A DNA stretch of 64,000 bases from NCBI RefSeq assembly GCF_022346885.1, contig NZ_JAKRNK010000009.1, positions 1 to 64,000 of the forward strand, written 5' to 3'. Made by a program: the position numbers and the translations under genes. Shown in pieces: positions 41,037 to 50,592 of the stretch; the stretch's first letter is position 1, and the number at the start of each line of letters is the position of its first letter. Below the pieces are notes generated by a model. That model was not told the origin of the DNA, did no database searches, and saw only the letters and a program-made list of their open reading frames with translations. This stretch comes from Paenibacillus sp. ACRRX (GTDB lineage: Bacteria > Bacillota > Bacilli > Paenibacillales > Paenibacillaceae).

Positions 41037-41796
41037 CCGTGCTGAATCTGGACAACGCGGTGAGGATCTGATCCTCGGTGTCTGATCCCATTCTAATTTG
41101 TTCCGATGCGATTTTCTGGAGCCCAGGGTGATCGCCAATCATGACGGAGTACGCGGCGTGGCAGAACATGGGGAGATCATTCGTATCGTTACCAAAGCAT
41201 ATGAATTGACCTTCCTGTATGCCAAATTGTCGTAGTGCAACCATCTTGTCTACAGACTCAGCAGTAATATCTACGATCTCCTCATCTGAATGGTGATGAA
41301 TAGTAATCGGTAACGCTGCAAGATCTTGCTGAAGCGCTGCTGCATCCATACAGCTTGTAACGAGGAATTTAGCAGCTTTGGTCTCTGTAGTTAAGTTAAC
41401 ACTGGCAGCGAGGCCGCTTGGATCTACTTTGGCTAAAAAGGGATGGCTTCGATCACCCGCATAATGGTAGTCCCACGCCAAATCAATCAAGTAAGAAGCT
41501 TTATGCTTGCTGCTCATGCTGATCAGCTGCTCTAAGATGGATTGTGGAATAAAATTAAGCTGTACTAACTCGTGATTATAATAAGTCATTGCACCATTAG
41601 CACCGATCATTAAGCAATCATGTAATCGTTTGTCTAGTACAGGCAGCATGTCTCGGCAAGGCCTAGCTGATGCAAAGCCGACAACGTGACCTTGTTCTCT
41701 CAGCTTAAGCAGCTCCTCTTGTATTAGCTGGGAGACAGGCTCGCCTTTAAAGCAGATCGTACCGTCGATATCAAAAATGAAATTCAAAGTGCTCAC
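41017..41796 (-). CDS. HAD-superfamily (Cof-type) phosphatase
   Basis: 259 residues. Motif I DIDGT at 9-13 (Asp9 nucleophile, Asp11 acid), motif II S in FASARP, and motif IV FGNDTNDLPMF. The large C2B-type cap between about 85 and 190 places it in the Cof/YbjI group that dephosphorylates sugar phosphates and nucleotides. Substrate not predictable. Terminator overlaps its 3' end. Confidence 0.9.
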   Translation of the reverse strand: MSTLNFIFDIDGTICFKGEPVSQLIQEELLKLREQGHVVGFASARPCRDMLPVLDKRLHDCLMIGANGAMTYYNHELVQLNFIPQSILEQLISMSSKHKASYLIDLAWDYHYAGDRSHPFLAKVDPSGLAASVNLTTETKAAKFLVTSCMDAAALQQDLAALPITIHHHSDEEIVDITAESVDKMVALRQFGIQEGQFICFGNDTNDLPMFCHAAYSVMIGDHPGLQKIASEQIRMGSDTEDQILTALSRFSTEAATSH

Positions 41797-41892
41797 CTCG
41801 TGTTTGATGTGTACCTCTCTAGTGTAGGACTTTTATCGTAAGTCAGAAAGGTACAGATCTTCTTCAATGAAATGGGACAAGACAGGATGTGC

Positions 41893-43290
41893 TTAATGTG
41901 AAGAGAACCAGCTGTACGCGAGCAGCTTTACACCAGCAACCATCTGCTCTTCATCTAAAGAACCAACACCAAGCAGCACTACAGGCCAGCGCTTAGTTGT
42001 ATCTGTCCAGTATCTGGATGTCCCATACACACGTACGCCTGCGGCATGTGCCTGTGCGAGCAACTCTTCTTCTGTACAATCGAGATGAACTTCCAAAAAA
42101 ACGTGCATACCCATATCCTTGCCTTGAATAGAGACGGAATCTCCCATATAAGTGAGAATGGCTTGCTGCAGATGATTCATCTTCCGCTCGTAATATTTTC
42201 GCAACCGAGCAACATGTTTGTGCCAGCACCCTTCTGCCAGAAATGCTGCTAATGTCAGCTGATCCAGTCTTGATACGGGTTGATCGTATTCTGAGAGTCT
42301 GTTATCCATGAGCTCGATGACTGAGTCTGGGACGATCATATAACTGATGTGACATAGCGGTATAATAGATTTGGATAAGGAGCCGATGTAGATGATATGG
42401 TGAGAGCTCCCCATGCTGCAAATGGAAGGAAGCGGCGTTTCCGAATACCGATACTCCCATTCATAATCGTCTTCGATTAGCCAACGGTCTTCGTGAGCGG
42501 ATGCCCATTCTGCTAATTGCATGCGCTTGTGGAGCGGCAGAACCAGCTTGCTGGTAAACTGCTGCGATGAGCTTACGTAAAGTGCATTAACACCTGAGCG
42601 TTCAACATGAACCAGATCAATTCCGTCCTCTAACAGCGGGATGCCTGTAACATCGTAGCCCATATTATGAAATACAAGTCGTGCCCCATCATACCCTGGG
42701 TTCTCGACACCTAGTCGAATTTGTTCCTTGTCGAGCAATTGAGCCAAAACCGTCACTAGCTGTTGCGGAGTCGATCCAATAATGACCTGATCTTCACGGA
42801 CGTGGATACCTCTTCCACTGTGTACTAATTTTATAATCTCGCTTCGCAAAGCCGCTTCACCGTAAGGATCGCCCACAACCTCATATTGCTCGGAAAATTG
42901 TTTGAAAAGCCGGTTTCTCAGGCGATTCCAGACGGAGATTGGGAAGTGACGCAGCTCAATATTGCCATACTTAAAATCTATTATTTCTTGGGCTGTGACG
43001 CTCGAAGCGGATAGTGGTTTGTCACTGTCCGACAATACCGTCTCGACTATGGAAGCGACAATGTATCCCTTTTTTGCAACGCTATAAATGTACCCCTCTG
43101 ACAATAGGAGCTGATATGCTGCATCAACTGTGTTTTTATTAACATGTAATTCCAGTGCGCACTTCCGAATGGACGGCAGCGTGCTGCCCGCTTTCCAGTG
43201 TCCATTCCTTATTTCAGACTTCATATAATCAAAAATCCGCTTATACATCGGTAAGTGAGCGGATTCCTGCGGCAACATGAGCGTAGTCAT
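41893..43290 (-). CDS. MocR-type GntR regulator with aminotransferase domain
   Basis: 465 residues: GntR winged helix (about 10-80, PSIRKCALELHVNKNTVDAAYQLL) joined to a fold-type I aminotransferase domain. The PLP lysine is present (Lys307 in GSLSKS), as are the IEDDYEWEYRY segment and a C-terminal domain. MocR proteins use PLP or a PLP adduct as effector. It lies just downstream of an aminotransferase gene in the same direction, which it may regulate. Confidence 0.9.
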   Translation of the reverse strand: MTTLMLPQESAHLPMYKRIFDYMKSEIRNGHWKAGSTLPSIRKCALELHVNKNTVDAAYQLLLSEGYIYSVAKKGYIVASIVETVLSDSDKPLSASSVTAQEIIDFKYGNIELRHFPISVWNRLRNRLFKQFSEQYEVVGDPYGEAALRSEIIKLVHSGRGIHVREDQVIIGSTPQQLVTVLAQLLDKEQIRLGVENPGYDGARLVFHNMGYDVTGIPLLEDGIDLVHVERSGVNALYVSSSQQFTSKLVLPLHKRMQLAEWASAHEDRWLIEDDYEWEYRYSETPLPSICSMGSSHHIIYIGSLSKSIIPLCHISYMIVPDSVIELMDNRLSEYDQPVSRLDQLTLAAFLAEGCWHKHVARLRKYYERKMNHLQQAILTYMGDSVSIQGKDMGMHVFLEVHLDCTEEELLAQAHAAGVRVYGTSRYWTDTTKRWPVVLLGVGSLDEEQMVAGVKLLAYSWFSSH

Positions 43291-43327
43291 AACTTATCTC
43301 CAAACTGACATGTAGAATAAAGCGCCA

Positions 43328-43368
43328 AGGGCCTCAGAAGCGGATCTCAATCCGACAACTTTGGCCCT
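43328..43368 (-). terminator. candidate terminator after the aminotransferase gene
   Basis: AGGGCC / GGCCCT arms with an inner CGGAT/ATCCG hairpin; on the minus strand followed by GCGCTTTATTC, a weak T-run. Confidence 0.45.
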
Positions 43369-43392
43369 CGCGGCATGCATATATGAATAGTT

Positions 43393-44688
43393 TTAGGATT
43401 GCAGATCCAGTACACCCTGATAAATCTTGTCAAATAGCTCTTCGAGGTTCTCTTCCTCAATACAGGAGAATGCAACTCGCAGGTCGGTATCCCCAAGCGC
43501 TATAGTGCCGATTCCGTAATTGTCAAGCAGATGAAGGCGAAGAGTCTCAGCATTCACATGATCCAGCTTCAAACACATGAAATATCCGGAGTTAAATGGA
43601 TAGTAGGTCCATACGCCTGAGTATTTACCGCTATCAAGCAGGGACTTCACTTTATTGGCGCGGCCTTTCATAATGTTAAACTTTTCTTGCTTCTGGGGTT
43701 CAAAGTCAGGCGATTGCAGCGCATGCAGCACAAATGTCTGGGATGGGTGCGGGCCGCTTGAGATTGTAGAACGGATAATTCCCATCGTCTTCTGCTCCAA
43801 TGCGGCAAGCAGTGAATCTGATGTTGAGGCGTAGGTGATAAAACCTACACGGAAGCCCCATACGTATTCTTCCTTCGTTGCACCGTCAACTTTAACAGCC
43901 AGCACATTTGGATGAATGGAGGCCAATGCGCCAAAGAGTGATTCGTGGACAGAGTCCTCAAAGAATAACCCGAAGTAAGCGTCATCTGTAACGACAACCA
44001 GCTTCATGCCGGCTTCTGCTGCTTCCTGGATGACGGCTAGGATCTTCTCCCCTTCTTCTCTGCCTGGCGTATATCCCGTCGGATTGTTCGGGAAGTTCAG
44101 CACGACAATGGCCTTGCCCTTATCGCGGTTTGCCAGTAGAGATGCGCGCAAAGCCTCACTGTTAAATTTCCACTCGTCATTGTAGAGCGGGTAGTAAACC
44201 ATTTCTGCTCCCCGACGAATGTTAAACGTCAATTCGTAATTTTCCCAGTTTTTGTCTGGCATAATAACAACATCACCATCATCCGCGAACAGGTCTGCCA
44301 CAATACTTAAGCCATGTGTCAAGGCATTGGTTACGATCGGATTGCTAATATTTTTGCCAACAAGGGAAGGGTTCTCCTTCAACATTTTCTCTCGCCACAG
44401 CTTCCGGAGCTCAGGCTTGCCTGCAGGAGGTGCATATGGATAGATGTCCTTCGGGTTAAACGCAGACAGTTGATCTTGGATGACCTTCAGGTGCATCGGA
44501 GCTTTGTCTTCGATTGCAATACCAATCGTGGCATTAAACAGCTTGGCTTTGCTTGCTGCCTCCGCGGATTGGCTTAATATGCCTTCCTTAGGAAAGTAAA
44601 TGAGTTGACCCAAGCGGGACAACATGCTGAAGATTTGTTCATTTTCCTGACGAATCGTTTCGTTTAACTGGTGAGCGAGTGGGTTCAT
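43393..44688 (-). CDS. class I/II PLP-dependent aminotransferase
   Basis: 431 residues from ATG 44688 (AGGA at 8 nt; upstream ATGs at 44697 and 44730 are less well placed). Aspartate-aminotransferase fold: the NFPNNPTGYTP substrate-binding segment, VVTDDAYFGLF, and a PLP lysine in DGATKEEYVWGFRVGF. This subgroup is common in Firmicutes as an aromatic or branched-chain aminotransferase, but the amino donor is not evident. A promoter with TATAAT lies upstream. Confidence 0.9.
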   Translation of the reverse strand: MNPLAHQLNETIRQENEQIFSMLSRLGQLIYFPKEGILSQSAEAASKAKLFNATIGIAIEDKAPMHLKVIQDQLSAFNPKDIYPYAPPAGKPELRKLWREKMLKENPSLVGKNISNPIVTNALTHGLSIVADLFADDGDVVIMPDKNWENYELTFNIRRGAEMVYYPLYNDEWKFNSEALRASLLANRDKGKAIVVLNFPNNPTGYTPGREEGEKILAVIQEAAEAGMKLVVVTDDAYFGLFFEDSVHESLFGALASIHPNVLAVKVDGATKEEYVWGFRVGFITYASTSDSLLAALEQKTMGIIRSTISSGPHPSQTFVLHALQSPDFEPQKQEKFNIMKGRANKVKSLLDSGKYSGVWTYYPFNSGYFMCLKLDHVNAETLRLHLLDNYGIGTIALGDTDLRVAFSCIEEENLEELFDKIYQGVLDLQS

Positions 44689-44733
44689 CTTTTCCATCCT
44701 TCCAACTTCATTCTGAATTGAACTAATCACCCT

Positions 44734-44763
44734 ATTATACCATTAAGCTTAATCATTCGTCAT
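44734..44763 (-). promoter_or_regulatory. sigma-A promoter of the aminotransferase gene
   Basis: On the minus strand ATGACG (44763-44758), 18-nt spacer, TATAAT (44739-44734). The -10 is perfect, the -35 matches 4 of 6. Confidence 0.5.
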
Positions 44764-44827
44764 TGTGATTTGGGAATCTGTTCCTTTGTTAGGAACTCTT
44801 TTTGTCTCACGGGTGTTTACAGGTGTA

Positions 44828-45457
44828 TTAAGAGAAAGGACAACGTCGAACGTCCAGCTTTTCCATCCATGCGATGGTTTCTGCATCGCCAGGAGCCTGT
44901 CTATCCGCCAATCCTTGTTTGACCATTTGGTGTTTCTTTTCAGGCAAGTTTTGGCCAAACTTAAATTTGGCTGTAAGATCCTCAATATTTAGTTTGTAAA
45001 TAAAGAGGGCAGCATCTTGTTTGGCATATCCAGACATGGACCAGTCAAATGGCTCATAACCGCCTTCAGGCTGCAATTTCTCCATAAATGCTGTGAAAAA
45101 TTTTGTTTTCTCAGCCGAATCCGAGACGATCGACATCGTGCCTCTAATATGCACAGATCTAAAATAAGTGGTGGCTGGACATGCAAATACGGGGTCTACA
45201 AAATGGGAGGGAATGAGAGCGTGCATTTCCGAGACATTAAAGGAAGCCTGTGGGTGCTGCTTTAACTGCTCGATTTTCTCTCCTTTACGACTGCTATGGA
45301 AGTACAACGCATGCTGCTCTGGCATGTGGATGTACATAATTGGCGTCAGCCGTGGATAACCGTCGTCTCCCATCGTTCCAAGAACGCCATAAGGTTGCTC
45401 TTTCAAAAAATCGTTAATTAATTCTTGTCCCTCTACTTCGAACTCTGCCCGTCTCAA
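44828..45457 (-). CDS. pyridoxamine 5'-phosphate oxidase-family flavin-binding protein
   Basis: 209 residues of the FMN-binding split-barrel fold (Nim/PPOX-like): GVLGTMGDDGYPRLTPIMYI near the start and YFHSSRKGEKIEQL for the flavin phosphate. It is not PdxH; such proteins are probably F420- or FMN-linked reductases or flavin binders. It diverges from a MocR/PdxR-like regulator gene across a short intergenic region, a common arrangement that suggests control by that regulator. Confidence 0.87.
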   Translation of the reverse strand: MRRAEFEVEGQELINDFLKEQPYGVLGTMGDDGYPRLTPIMYIHMPEQHALYFHSSRKGEKIEQLKQHPQASFNVSEMHALIPSHFVDPVFACPATTYFRSVHIRGTMSIVSDSAEKTKFFTAFMEKLQPEGGYEPFDWSMSGYAKQDAALFIYKLNIEDLTAKFKFGQNLPEKKHQMVKQGLADRQAPGDAETIAWMEKLDVRRCPFS

Positions 45458-45539
45458 TTTGTCCGCCTCCCTGATTCCTTCATTGTTATAACCTTATTTA
45501 TGCTTATGAGCATATCGCAAAAAGTGATCATGCAATAAG

Positions 45540-45552
45540 ATCCAATTTGGAT
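45540..45552. promoter_or_regulatory. palindromic candidate operator
   Basis: ATCCAA-T-TTGGAT, a perfect 6-1-6 inverted repeat midway between the divergent flavin-protein and MocR genes. A second weaker repeat TGTA-CCAGT-TACA follows near 45562-45574. Placement fits a MocR-type operator. Confidence 0.45.
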
Positions 45553-45603
45553 TAATATGAATGTACCAGTTACATGATGACCAAGTACGAAGGAGATAAA
45601 CTC

Positions 45604-47106
45604 ATGAACGGCCTAGCTGCATACACGACATGGTTAGAAAGCGGATACGGCAAGGGTGAGGCTTTATATCGCTCCATCAGGCAGCACATCTTAGAAGGCA
45701 AATTGACAAGCGGTGTTCCTTTAGCTTCAACCCGTGAAGTGGCAAAACAACTATCATTGTCGAGAGGAACAGTCCTCTCAGCGTATGATCGCCTTATATC
45801 GGAAGGCTACGCAGAAGCAGCCCAGGGCAGCCATACTAGAGTGGCTCGCATGTTGAAGCTGCCGCTGCCTTCATTGAGCGGGCAAGCCGCTCCGGAAGTC
45901 ATGCTGTCCGAATGGGCAGAAAGAGTTGTTCAAGCGGAAGGCAGCGTACCTAATCGTTTATTTAATCCTTCTGCACCGAATACGATTGATCTTAGTCTTG
46001 GCTGGAGCTCAAGTCACGGCTTTCCAGTGGAGGACTGGCAGCGATGTTTGCGACTGGCTATCCGTGAAATGGATTGGCAGCAACCACTGGCCCAATTGGG
46101 CAGTGCTGGACTTCATCCGCTGCAGCAAGCCATTGCCGCTCATCTGATGCGTCACCGTGGCGTGTCTGCTTCACCTGATCGTATCGTGCTGACACATGGC
46201 TCCAAGCATGCTTTAACGCTGCTGGTTCAACTGCTTGCGGGCCAAGGTGACGCTGTGCTTATTGAGACGCCAGGCTACAGAGGCATTCATGAAGCCGTCC
46301 GAGCGGCGGGCGGCGATCCTCTTTATTTTGCAGTCGAGATGGAATCGCAACTTAGCGAATTGCTCCATGGTTCTGAGGTACGATTAGCAATCGTGACCCC
46401 CAATCGACATTTCCCAACGGGGCGTACGATGAGTGTTAATGCTCGTGGCGAACTGTTGAGTTGGGCCCAGGCCGGGCAAAAGTGGATTATCGAGGATGAT
46501 TATGATAGCGAGTTTGGATTTGGCGGCAAACGTTACGAACCTTTGCAGTCGATGGATCGACATAGTCGAGTCATTTACGTGGGTTCTTTCACTCGTACCT
46601 TGAGCGCCAAGCTTCGTATAGGTTACATGGTTGTGCCTGACGTCCTGCTGACACCTGTACATTCGGCACTTCGCCTGTATAGTTATAATGAGTATGAACG
46701 TGTGGAATACGCTGCGCTTGCACGTTTTATGAACAGTGGTGAATACGAGCGTCATCTGAGGCGGATTAATCGGGAACATCGTCGAAAAGTACAAATATAT
46801 TGCCGGATTATGCAGGAAAATGTAAGTCATTTGTTTAAATGGTATGCTGAGGATGTAGGTCTTCATCTGTATGCACGGTGGATGCAGCCGTCAGCGATGT
46901 ATCAGACCTTTTGTGAAGAAGCAGCACGCAGGGGTGTTGTTTGGCAAGATGGGAGACACTACGATATACAGGGTGATGCTGCCCCTGTCAGCGCTATATT
47001 TGGGTTGACCTATGTGGATGAGGAAGCATGGACAATCGCATGCCAACGTATGCGCTTAGCGTGGGGGGCAGTGTCTCAACAGAAAAATATGTTAATGGAT
47101 AAATAA
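45604..47106 (+). CDS. MocR/PdxR-like regulator lacking the PLP lysine
   Basis: 500 residues from ATG 45604 (AAGGAG at 8 nt). GntR winged helix at about 18-80 (ASTREVAKQLSLSRGTVLSAYDRL), linker, then an aminotransferase-like domain with IIEDDYDSEF. The segment that normally reads S-K-T-L around the Schiff-base lysine reads GSFTRTLSAKLRIGY, with Arg331 at the lysine position. PLP may therefore bind non-covalently, or not at all. Followed by an AraC gene at 13 nt, likely one operon. Confidence 0.88.
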   Translation: MNGLAAYTTWLESGYGKGEALYRSIRQHILEGKLTSGVPLASTREVAKQLSLSRGTVLSAYDRLISEGYAEAAQGSHTRVARMLKLPLPSLSGQAAPEVMLSEWAERVVQAEGSVPNRLFNPSAPNTIDLSLGWSSSHGFPVEDWQRCLRLAIREMDWQQPLAQLGSAGLHPLQQAIAAHLMRHRGVSASPDRIVLTHGSKHALTLLVQLLAGQGDAVLIETPGYRGIHEAVRAAGGDPLYFAVEMESQLSELLHGSEVRLAIVTPNRHFPTGRTMSVNARGELLSWAQAGQKWIIEDDYDSEFGFGGKRYEPLQSMDRHSRVIYVGSFTRTLSAKLRIGYMVVPDVLLTPVHSALRLYSYNEYERVEYAALARFMNSGEYERHLRRINREHRRKVQIYCRIMQENVSHLFKWYAEDVGLHLYARWMQPSAMYQTFCEEAARRGVVWQDGRHYDIQGDAAPVSAIFGLTYVDEEAWTIACQRMRLAWGAVSQQKNMLMDK

Positions 47107-47119
47107 AGGAGGCAACGAC

Positions 47120-47905
47120 ATGTTGAATGCCGCGCCGACTTCTTACGTCTGGAAGCCTGCAATTGCCAAAATTACATGTGAGCCGAATTGGAGGTGGCAG
47201 AAGCGGGAAAAGCCGATGGCCAATTATGATTTGTTTTACGTGTGGAGTGGCGAAGGGGAAGTAATTTTAAATGACGTGCCCTATCAAGTGAGCAAAGGGA
47301 GCTGCTTTATGTTCCGGGCAGGCGATCATACAAGTGCGACGCATAATCCGCAGAAGCCGCTTACATTAACGTATATTCACTTTGATGTAGAGGAGCCGGT
47401 TGCTCTTGTGCCTGTTGCCTATCGGGAGTTAAGCGAGACGGTTGATTTTGAGCATTTGCTTGCTCGCTTTGTCCGGTTGTATATGACTAAGCCCTATGGC
47501 TATGACATTGAGATACAGCTTGTTCTGAAGCAGATGATGATCTATCTGCTCCGAGCTGATCAGGAGGAGCCAAGTGAACGTAATACAAGCCATCAATTAG
47601 CAGTTTCCATTCATGAAATCGCCAATTTTATTCGCCAAAATCCGAGCATGACCCATCGAATTGAAGATTTATCGGCGCGGGCACATTTGTCGCCGCGTTA
47701 TTTTTCAGTGAAATTTAAAGAGTTGATTGGTATGTCTGTCCAAAGTTATATTATTCGTTCGCGAATTGAACGAGCAGAACATTTGCTGCATCATGCTGGA
47801 ATGAATGTGACAGAGGTGGCGGATGCGCTCGGTTATCGCGATATTTTTTTCTTCAGTCGTCAATTCAAGCAGTATACTGGACGCAGTCCTTCCGAGATCC
47901 GATAA
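47120..47905 (+). CDS. AraC-family transcriptional regulator
   Basis: 261 residues: N-terminal cupin-like sensor domain (about 30-110, with GEGEVILNDVPYQVSKGSCFMFRAGD) and a C-terminal pair of helix-turn-helix motifs (about 165-261, ending ADALGYRDIFFFSRQFKQYTG). AAAGGAGG lies 7 nt upstream. Probably co-transcribed with the MocR gene. Typical of Paenibacillus sugar or polysaccharide regulators, but no target operon is next to it. Confidence 0.9.
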   Translation: MLNAAPTSYVWKPAIAKITCEPNWRWQKREKPMANYDLFYVWSGEGEVILNDVPYQVSKGSCFMFRAGDHTSATHNPQKPLTLTYIHFDVEEPVALVPVAYRELSETVDFEHLLARFVRLYMTKPYGYDIEIQLVLKQMMIYLLRADQEEPSERNTSHQLAVSIHEIANFIRQNPSMTHRIEDLSARAHLSPRYFSVKFKELIGMSVQSYIIRSRIERAEHLLHHAGMNVTEVADALGYRDIFFFSRQFKQYTGRSPSEIR

Positions 47906-48074
47906 TTAGTGGTATTTGTTTAGTCATTGATGTCAGATCCTAGGGAAGTATAAAATAGAAAGAAGTGAGAAGTGGTAGAGTTGTAAGACAAGGAAGGTAT
48001 GGAGGTTTATCGAATTCCTATACATAGAAGTCTAAAAGCGAGAAAGAGTAAGCCAACATGGGGGGATGAATACG

Positions 48075-48560
48075 ATGACTACGAAACAAGAGAAGATTTC
48101 TATTATGAAGGAACTCATTTCATTTGTGGAATCATTAAAGCCTCTAGACGAAACGACTTGGTCTACTCCTTTGCAAGAAGGAAAATGGTCTCCATGTGAA
48201 ATTATAGGCCATATAGCGTTATGGGACCGATTTTTTTACGAAGGTGCAGTATTACGTATCGCTCAACATGAACCATTAACACTTAAAAAGGTTGATTTTG
48301 AACAGTTTAATCGCGAGGCGAGTGAATACAGCAAAACCGTATCCAAGGATGCATTACTCGAATTGACGATCCAAAATAGAGCGGATATTATAGCAGCGCT
48401 CCATCGTATCCCTGATGAGGAATATCCGATCGAGCATGGAAGCGGCAAGCTTTCAGTAGATAGTTACATAGATGACTTTAAGTATCATGACCATCATCAT
48501 ATGGATCAGATCAAGCGATTTTTGGAAGCGAAGTCAAGTCATAACGTCATTCAAGCATAA
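48075..48560 (+). CDS. DinB-family protein
   Basis: About 161 residues from ATG 48075 (GGGGGG at 9 nt; ATG 48066 is also possible). Four-helix DinB/YfiT fold with metal-ligand histidines in IIGHIALWD and DHHHMDQI. Bacterial members act as thiol S-transferases (bacillithiol-linked) or damage-induced proteins of unknown role. A second DinB-type protein is encoded at 50593. Confidence 0.82.
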   Translation: MTTKQEKISIMKELISFVESLKPLDETTWSTPLQEGKWSPCEIIGHIALWDRFFYEGAVLRIAQHEPLTLKKVDFEQFNREASEYSKTVSKDALLELTIQNRADIIAALHRIPDEEYPIEHGSGKLSVDSYIDDFKYHDHHHMDQIKRFLEAKSSHNVIQA

Positions 48561-48645
48561 CCAAGTGGACAGACTTAACACGTGCTATATGTACTAATGA
48601 AGGGCAGGAGACGATGTCTGTTGACAATATGGATGTGATACAGGT

Positions 48646-48674
48646 ATGAGGAGTGCAGCAGCTGCACTCCTCAT
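48646..48674. terminator. perfect hairpin without a T-run
   Basis: 13-bp perfect stem ATGAGGAGTGCAG / CTGCACTCCTCAT with a 3-nt loop in the gap between dinB and the convergent aquaporin gene. No U tract on either strand, so it may be a weak bidirectional terminator or a protein-binding site. Confidence 0.55.
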
Positions 48675-48846
48675 AATGGTAGTTATACCGCTTGACTGCC
48701 TGAGCATAACCTGACCGCGTGATTGCGTCGCTTTGTATCGGATGAGGCCACTAGATCAGACGGGAACGTTACTGAAATGGTCACATGTTCGATGACTCAT
48801 TTCCATGCAATTCAGGATCTTCTTTTCTTGGGTGATGGTTATTTGA

Positions 48847-49533
48847 TTATGCCTGCTGACTCCGTTGATTAATCGTTTTATAGGCTAGAGCGGCTAGAAT
48901 CGCACCGATAAGTGGAGCAAGGATGAATACCCACAGCTCGGAGAGGACCTCTCCACCTAGCAGAATAGCAGGCCCAAAGCTTCTTGCTGGATTAACTGAG
49001 GTACCAGTAAGCCCGATTCCAAGAATGTGAACGAATGCGAGCGTAAGTCCTATGACTAACCCGGCAACGCTGCTGTTACTGGAACCGGAGGTTACTCCGA
49101 GTATGGTGTAAATAAACACAAAGGTTAGAATAATCTCAACAATAAACGCCATTCCCATCGTAATTCCTATCCCATAACCAGTGCCGAAGCCATTCTGTCC
49201 GAGATTGGACACAGTCGTTGTGCCTGTAGAGCTAATGATGGCATAGAGGATTCCCGATGCGGACACAGCTCCGAGGAGTTGTGCAATGACGTAACCTATG
49301 AAATCACCACCTGAACATTTCTTGGTAAGCAGCATAGCCAATGAAACTGCAGGATTAATGTGACATCCTGAGATTGGTCCAATTACGTAAGCCATAGCTA
49401 CGATAGATAAACCAAAAGCAAATGCGATTCCAAGATAGCCAAGCTCACCGCCTGCTGTTGCTGCACTGCCACACCCGAATAGGACAAGAACGAGTGTTCC
49501 TAAGAACTCGGCTATATATTTCTTAAATGACAT
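48847..49533 (-). CDS. aqpZ: aquaporin (MIP family, AqpZ-like)
   Basis: 228 residues, six membrane helices and both half-helix motifs: NPAVS after GPISGCHI and NPARS after GTSV. The pairing with TSVNPARSFGPA and short loops is typical of water-selective AqpZ rather than GlpF, which has a Asp-rich NPARD. ATG preceded by AAAGGAGG at 4-5 nt. Monocistronic. Confidence 0.87.
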   Translation of the reverse strand: MSFKKYIAEFLGTLVLVLFGCGSAATAGGELGYLGIAFAFGLSIVAMAYVIGPISGCHINPAVSLAMLLTKKCSGGDFIGYVIAQLLGAVSASGILYAIISSTGTTTVSNLGQNGFGTGYGIGITMGMAFIVEIILTFVFIYTILGVTSGSSNSSVAGLVIGLTLAFVHILGIGLTGTSVNPARSFGPAILLGGEVLSELWVFILAPLIGAILAALAYKTINQRSQQA

Positions 49534-49767
49534 GCTTAACCTCCTTTATCATCAATGTCAGTTTCATCCTATTCTTAGGAGTTTATTTCTATGCTCTGAG
49601 ATCAGTTGTTAAGTGGTTTTTATCACGCCTACGCCGTATTATATTTATATAAAATAATTAGTGAATTCATCTTTAGCACATACAGCAGTAAGGATCAGTA
49701 GTATTCATGAGGTATTTTGTCGGTGAAAGACATTAAAAGAGGTATCATCCAGAAAGAAGGTAACAGC

Positions 49768-50199
49768 ATGATTACGATTGAACCCATTAGCCATGAGGAC
49801 CTAACGGCCTTAAATGGGCTATACGAAGAATTGATGGGGGTTTCTGGTAGTTTGAGCCGTATGAATACGGTGTATGATCATATAGCTGCCAACTCTCAAT
49901 ACAGACTGCTCGGCGCTAAGTGTGACGGGGAACTGGCAGGTTCGATTACTTGTATTTTATGTTGGGATCTTGTTGGAGATTGCCGGCCATTTATGCTGAT
50001 TGAGAATGTTGTTGTTTCCTCTCGCTTCAGAAGACTTGGTATTGGCAACAGGCTGATGGAGCATGCGGAGCATATTGCACGCAGTTATGAATGTACTTGT
50101 ACAATGCTGATCTCAGGTTCGCAGCGGACAGAAGCGCATCGATTCTATGAGGCATTAGGTTATACCGTTGATGTTAAGGGATTTAAGAAGATGCTATAA
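49768..50199 (+). CDS. GNAT-family N-acetyltransferase
   Basis: About 143 residues from ATG 49768 (AGAAGG at 7 nt); the upstream TTG frame from 49717 is unsupported. The acetyl-CoA loop is RFRRLGIGNRL, preceded by the beta-4 strand IENVVVSS, and FYEALGY near the end. Substrate unknown. The next gene follows in 49 nt. Confidence 0.88.
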   Translation: MITIEPISHEDLTALNGLYEELMGVSGSLSRMNTVYDHIAANSQYRLLGAKCDGELAGSITCILCWDLVGDCRPFMLIENVVVSSRFRRLGIGNRLMEHAEHIARSYECTCTMLISGSQRTEAHRFYEALGYTVDVKGFKKML

Positions 50200-50248
50200 A
50201 GCGGCTATTACGGACAACAAGTAAGGAATTTGTGGAGGAAAAAGGACC

Positions 50249-50578
50249 GTGTTTATTAAAATTTATCGCTATTATGTTCAACCTAATCAACTTAATAAGT
50301 GCCTGACTATTGTGGATCGCTCCGATCAGATTTATAAGACTGTGGTCGACTATACGATGCTTCATGTCCGCTGTGAAGAGGAGCCGACAAAGTTTGTTGA
50401 GATTCAGATGTATGAAAATGAGCAGGTATATGAAGCTGCCATGGACATCTTGAATCGTAACATAGAGCTGGAATCGTTATACCAGCAGTTCCTAGCGATA
50501 CTAGACCCACAGCGACCGAAAGTACATGAAGAAACATGCAAACGATTAACTGAACATATGATTGTTGGCGGGGAATAA
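50249..50578 (+). CDS. small hypothetical protein, possible ferredoxin-like fold
   Basis: 109 residues from a GTG start with GGAGG and AAGGA just upstream. Begins FIKIYRYYVQPNQ, with a beta-alpha-beta pattern reminiscent of dimeric alpha-beta barrel (antibiotic-monooxygenase-like) proteins. I do not recognise a specific family. It lies between the GNAT and DinB genes and ends 14 nt before the latter, so these three genes may form an operon. Confidence 0.7.
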   Translation: MFIKIYRYYVQPNQLNKCLTIVDRSDQIYKTVVDYTMLHVRCEEEPTKFVEIQMYENEQVYEAAMDILNRNIELESLYQQFLAILDPQRPKVHEETCKRLTEHMIVGGE

Positions 50579-50592
50579 AAGCGAGGACTATA

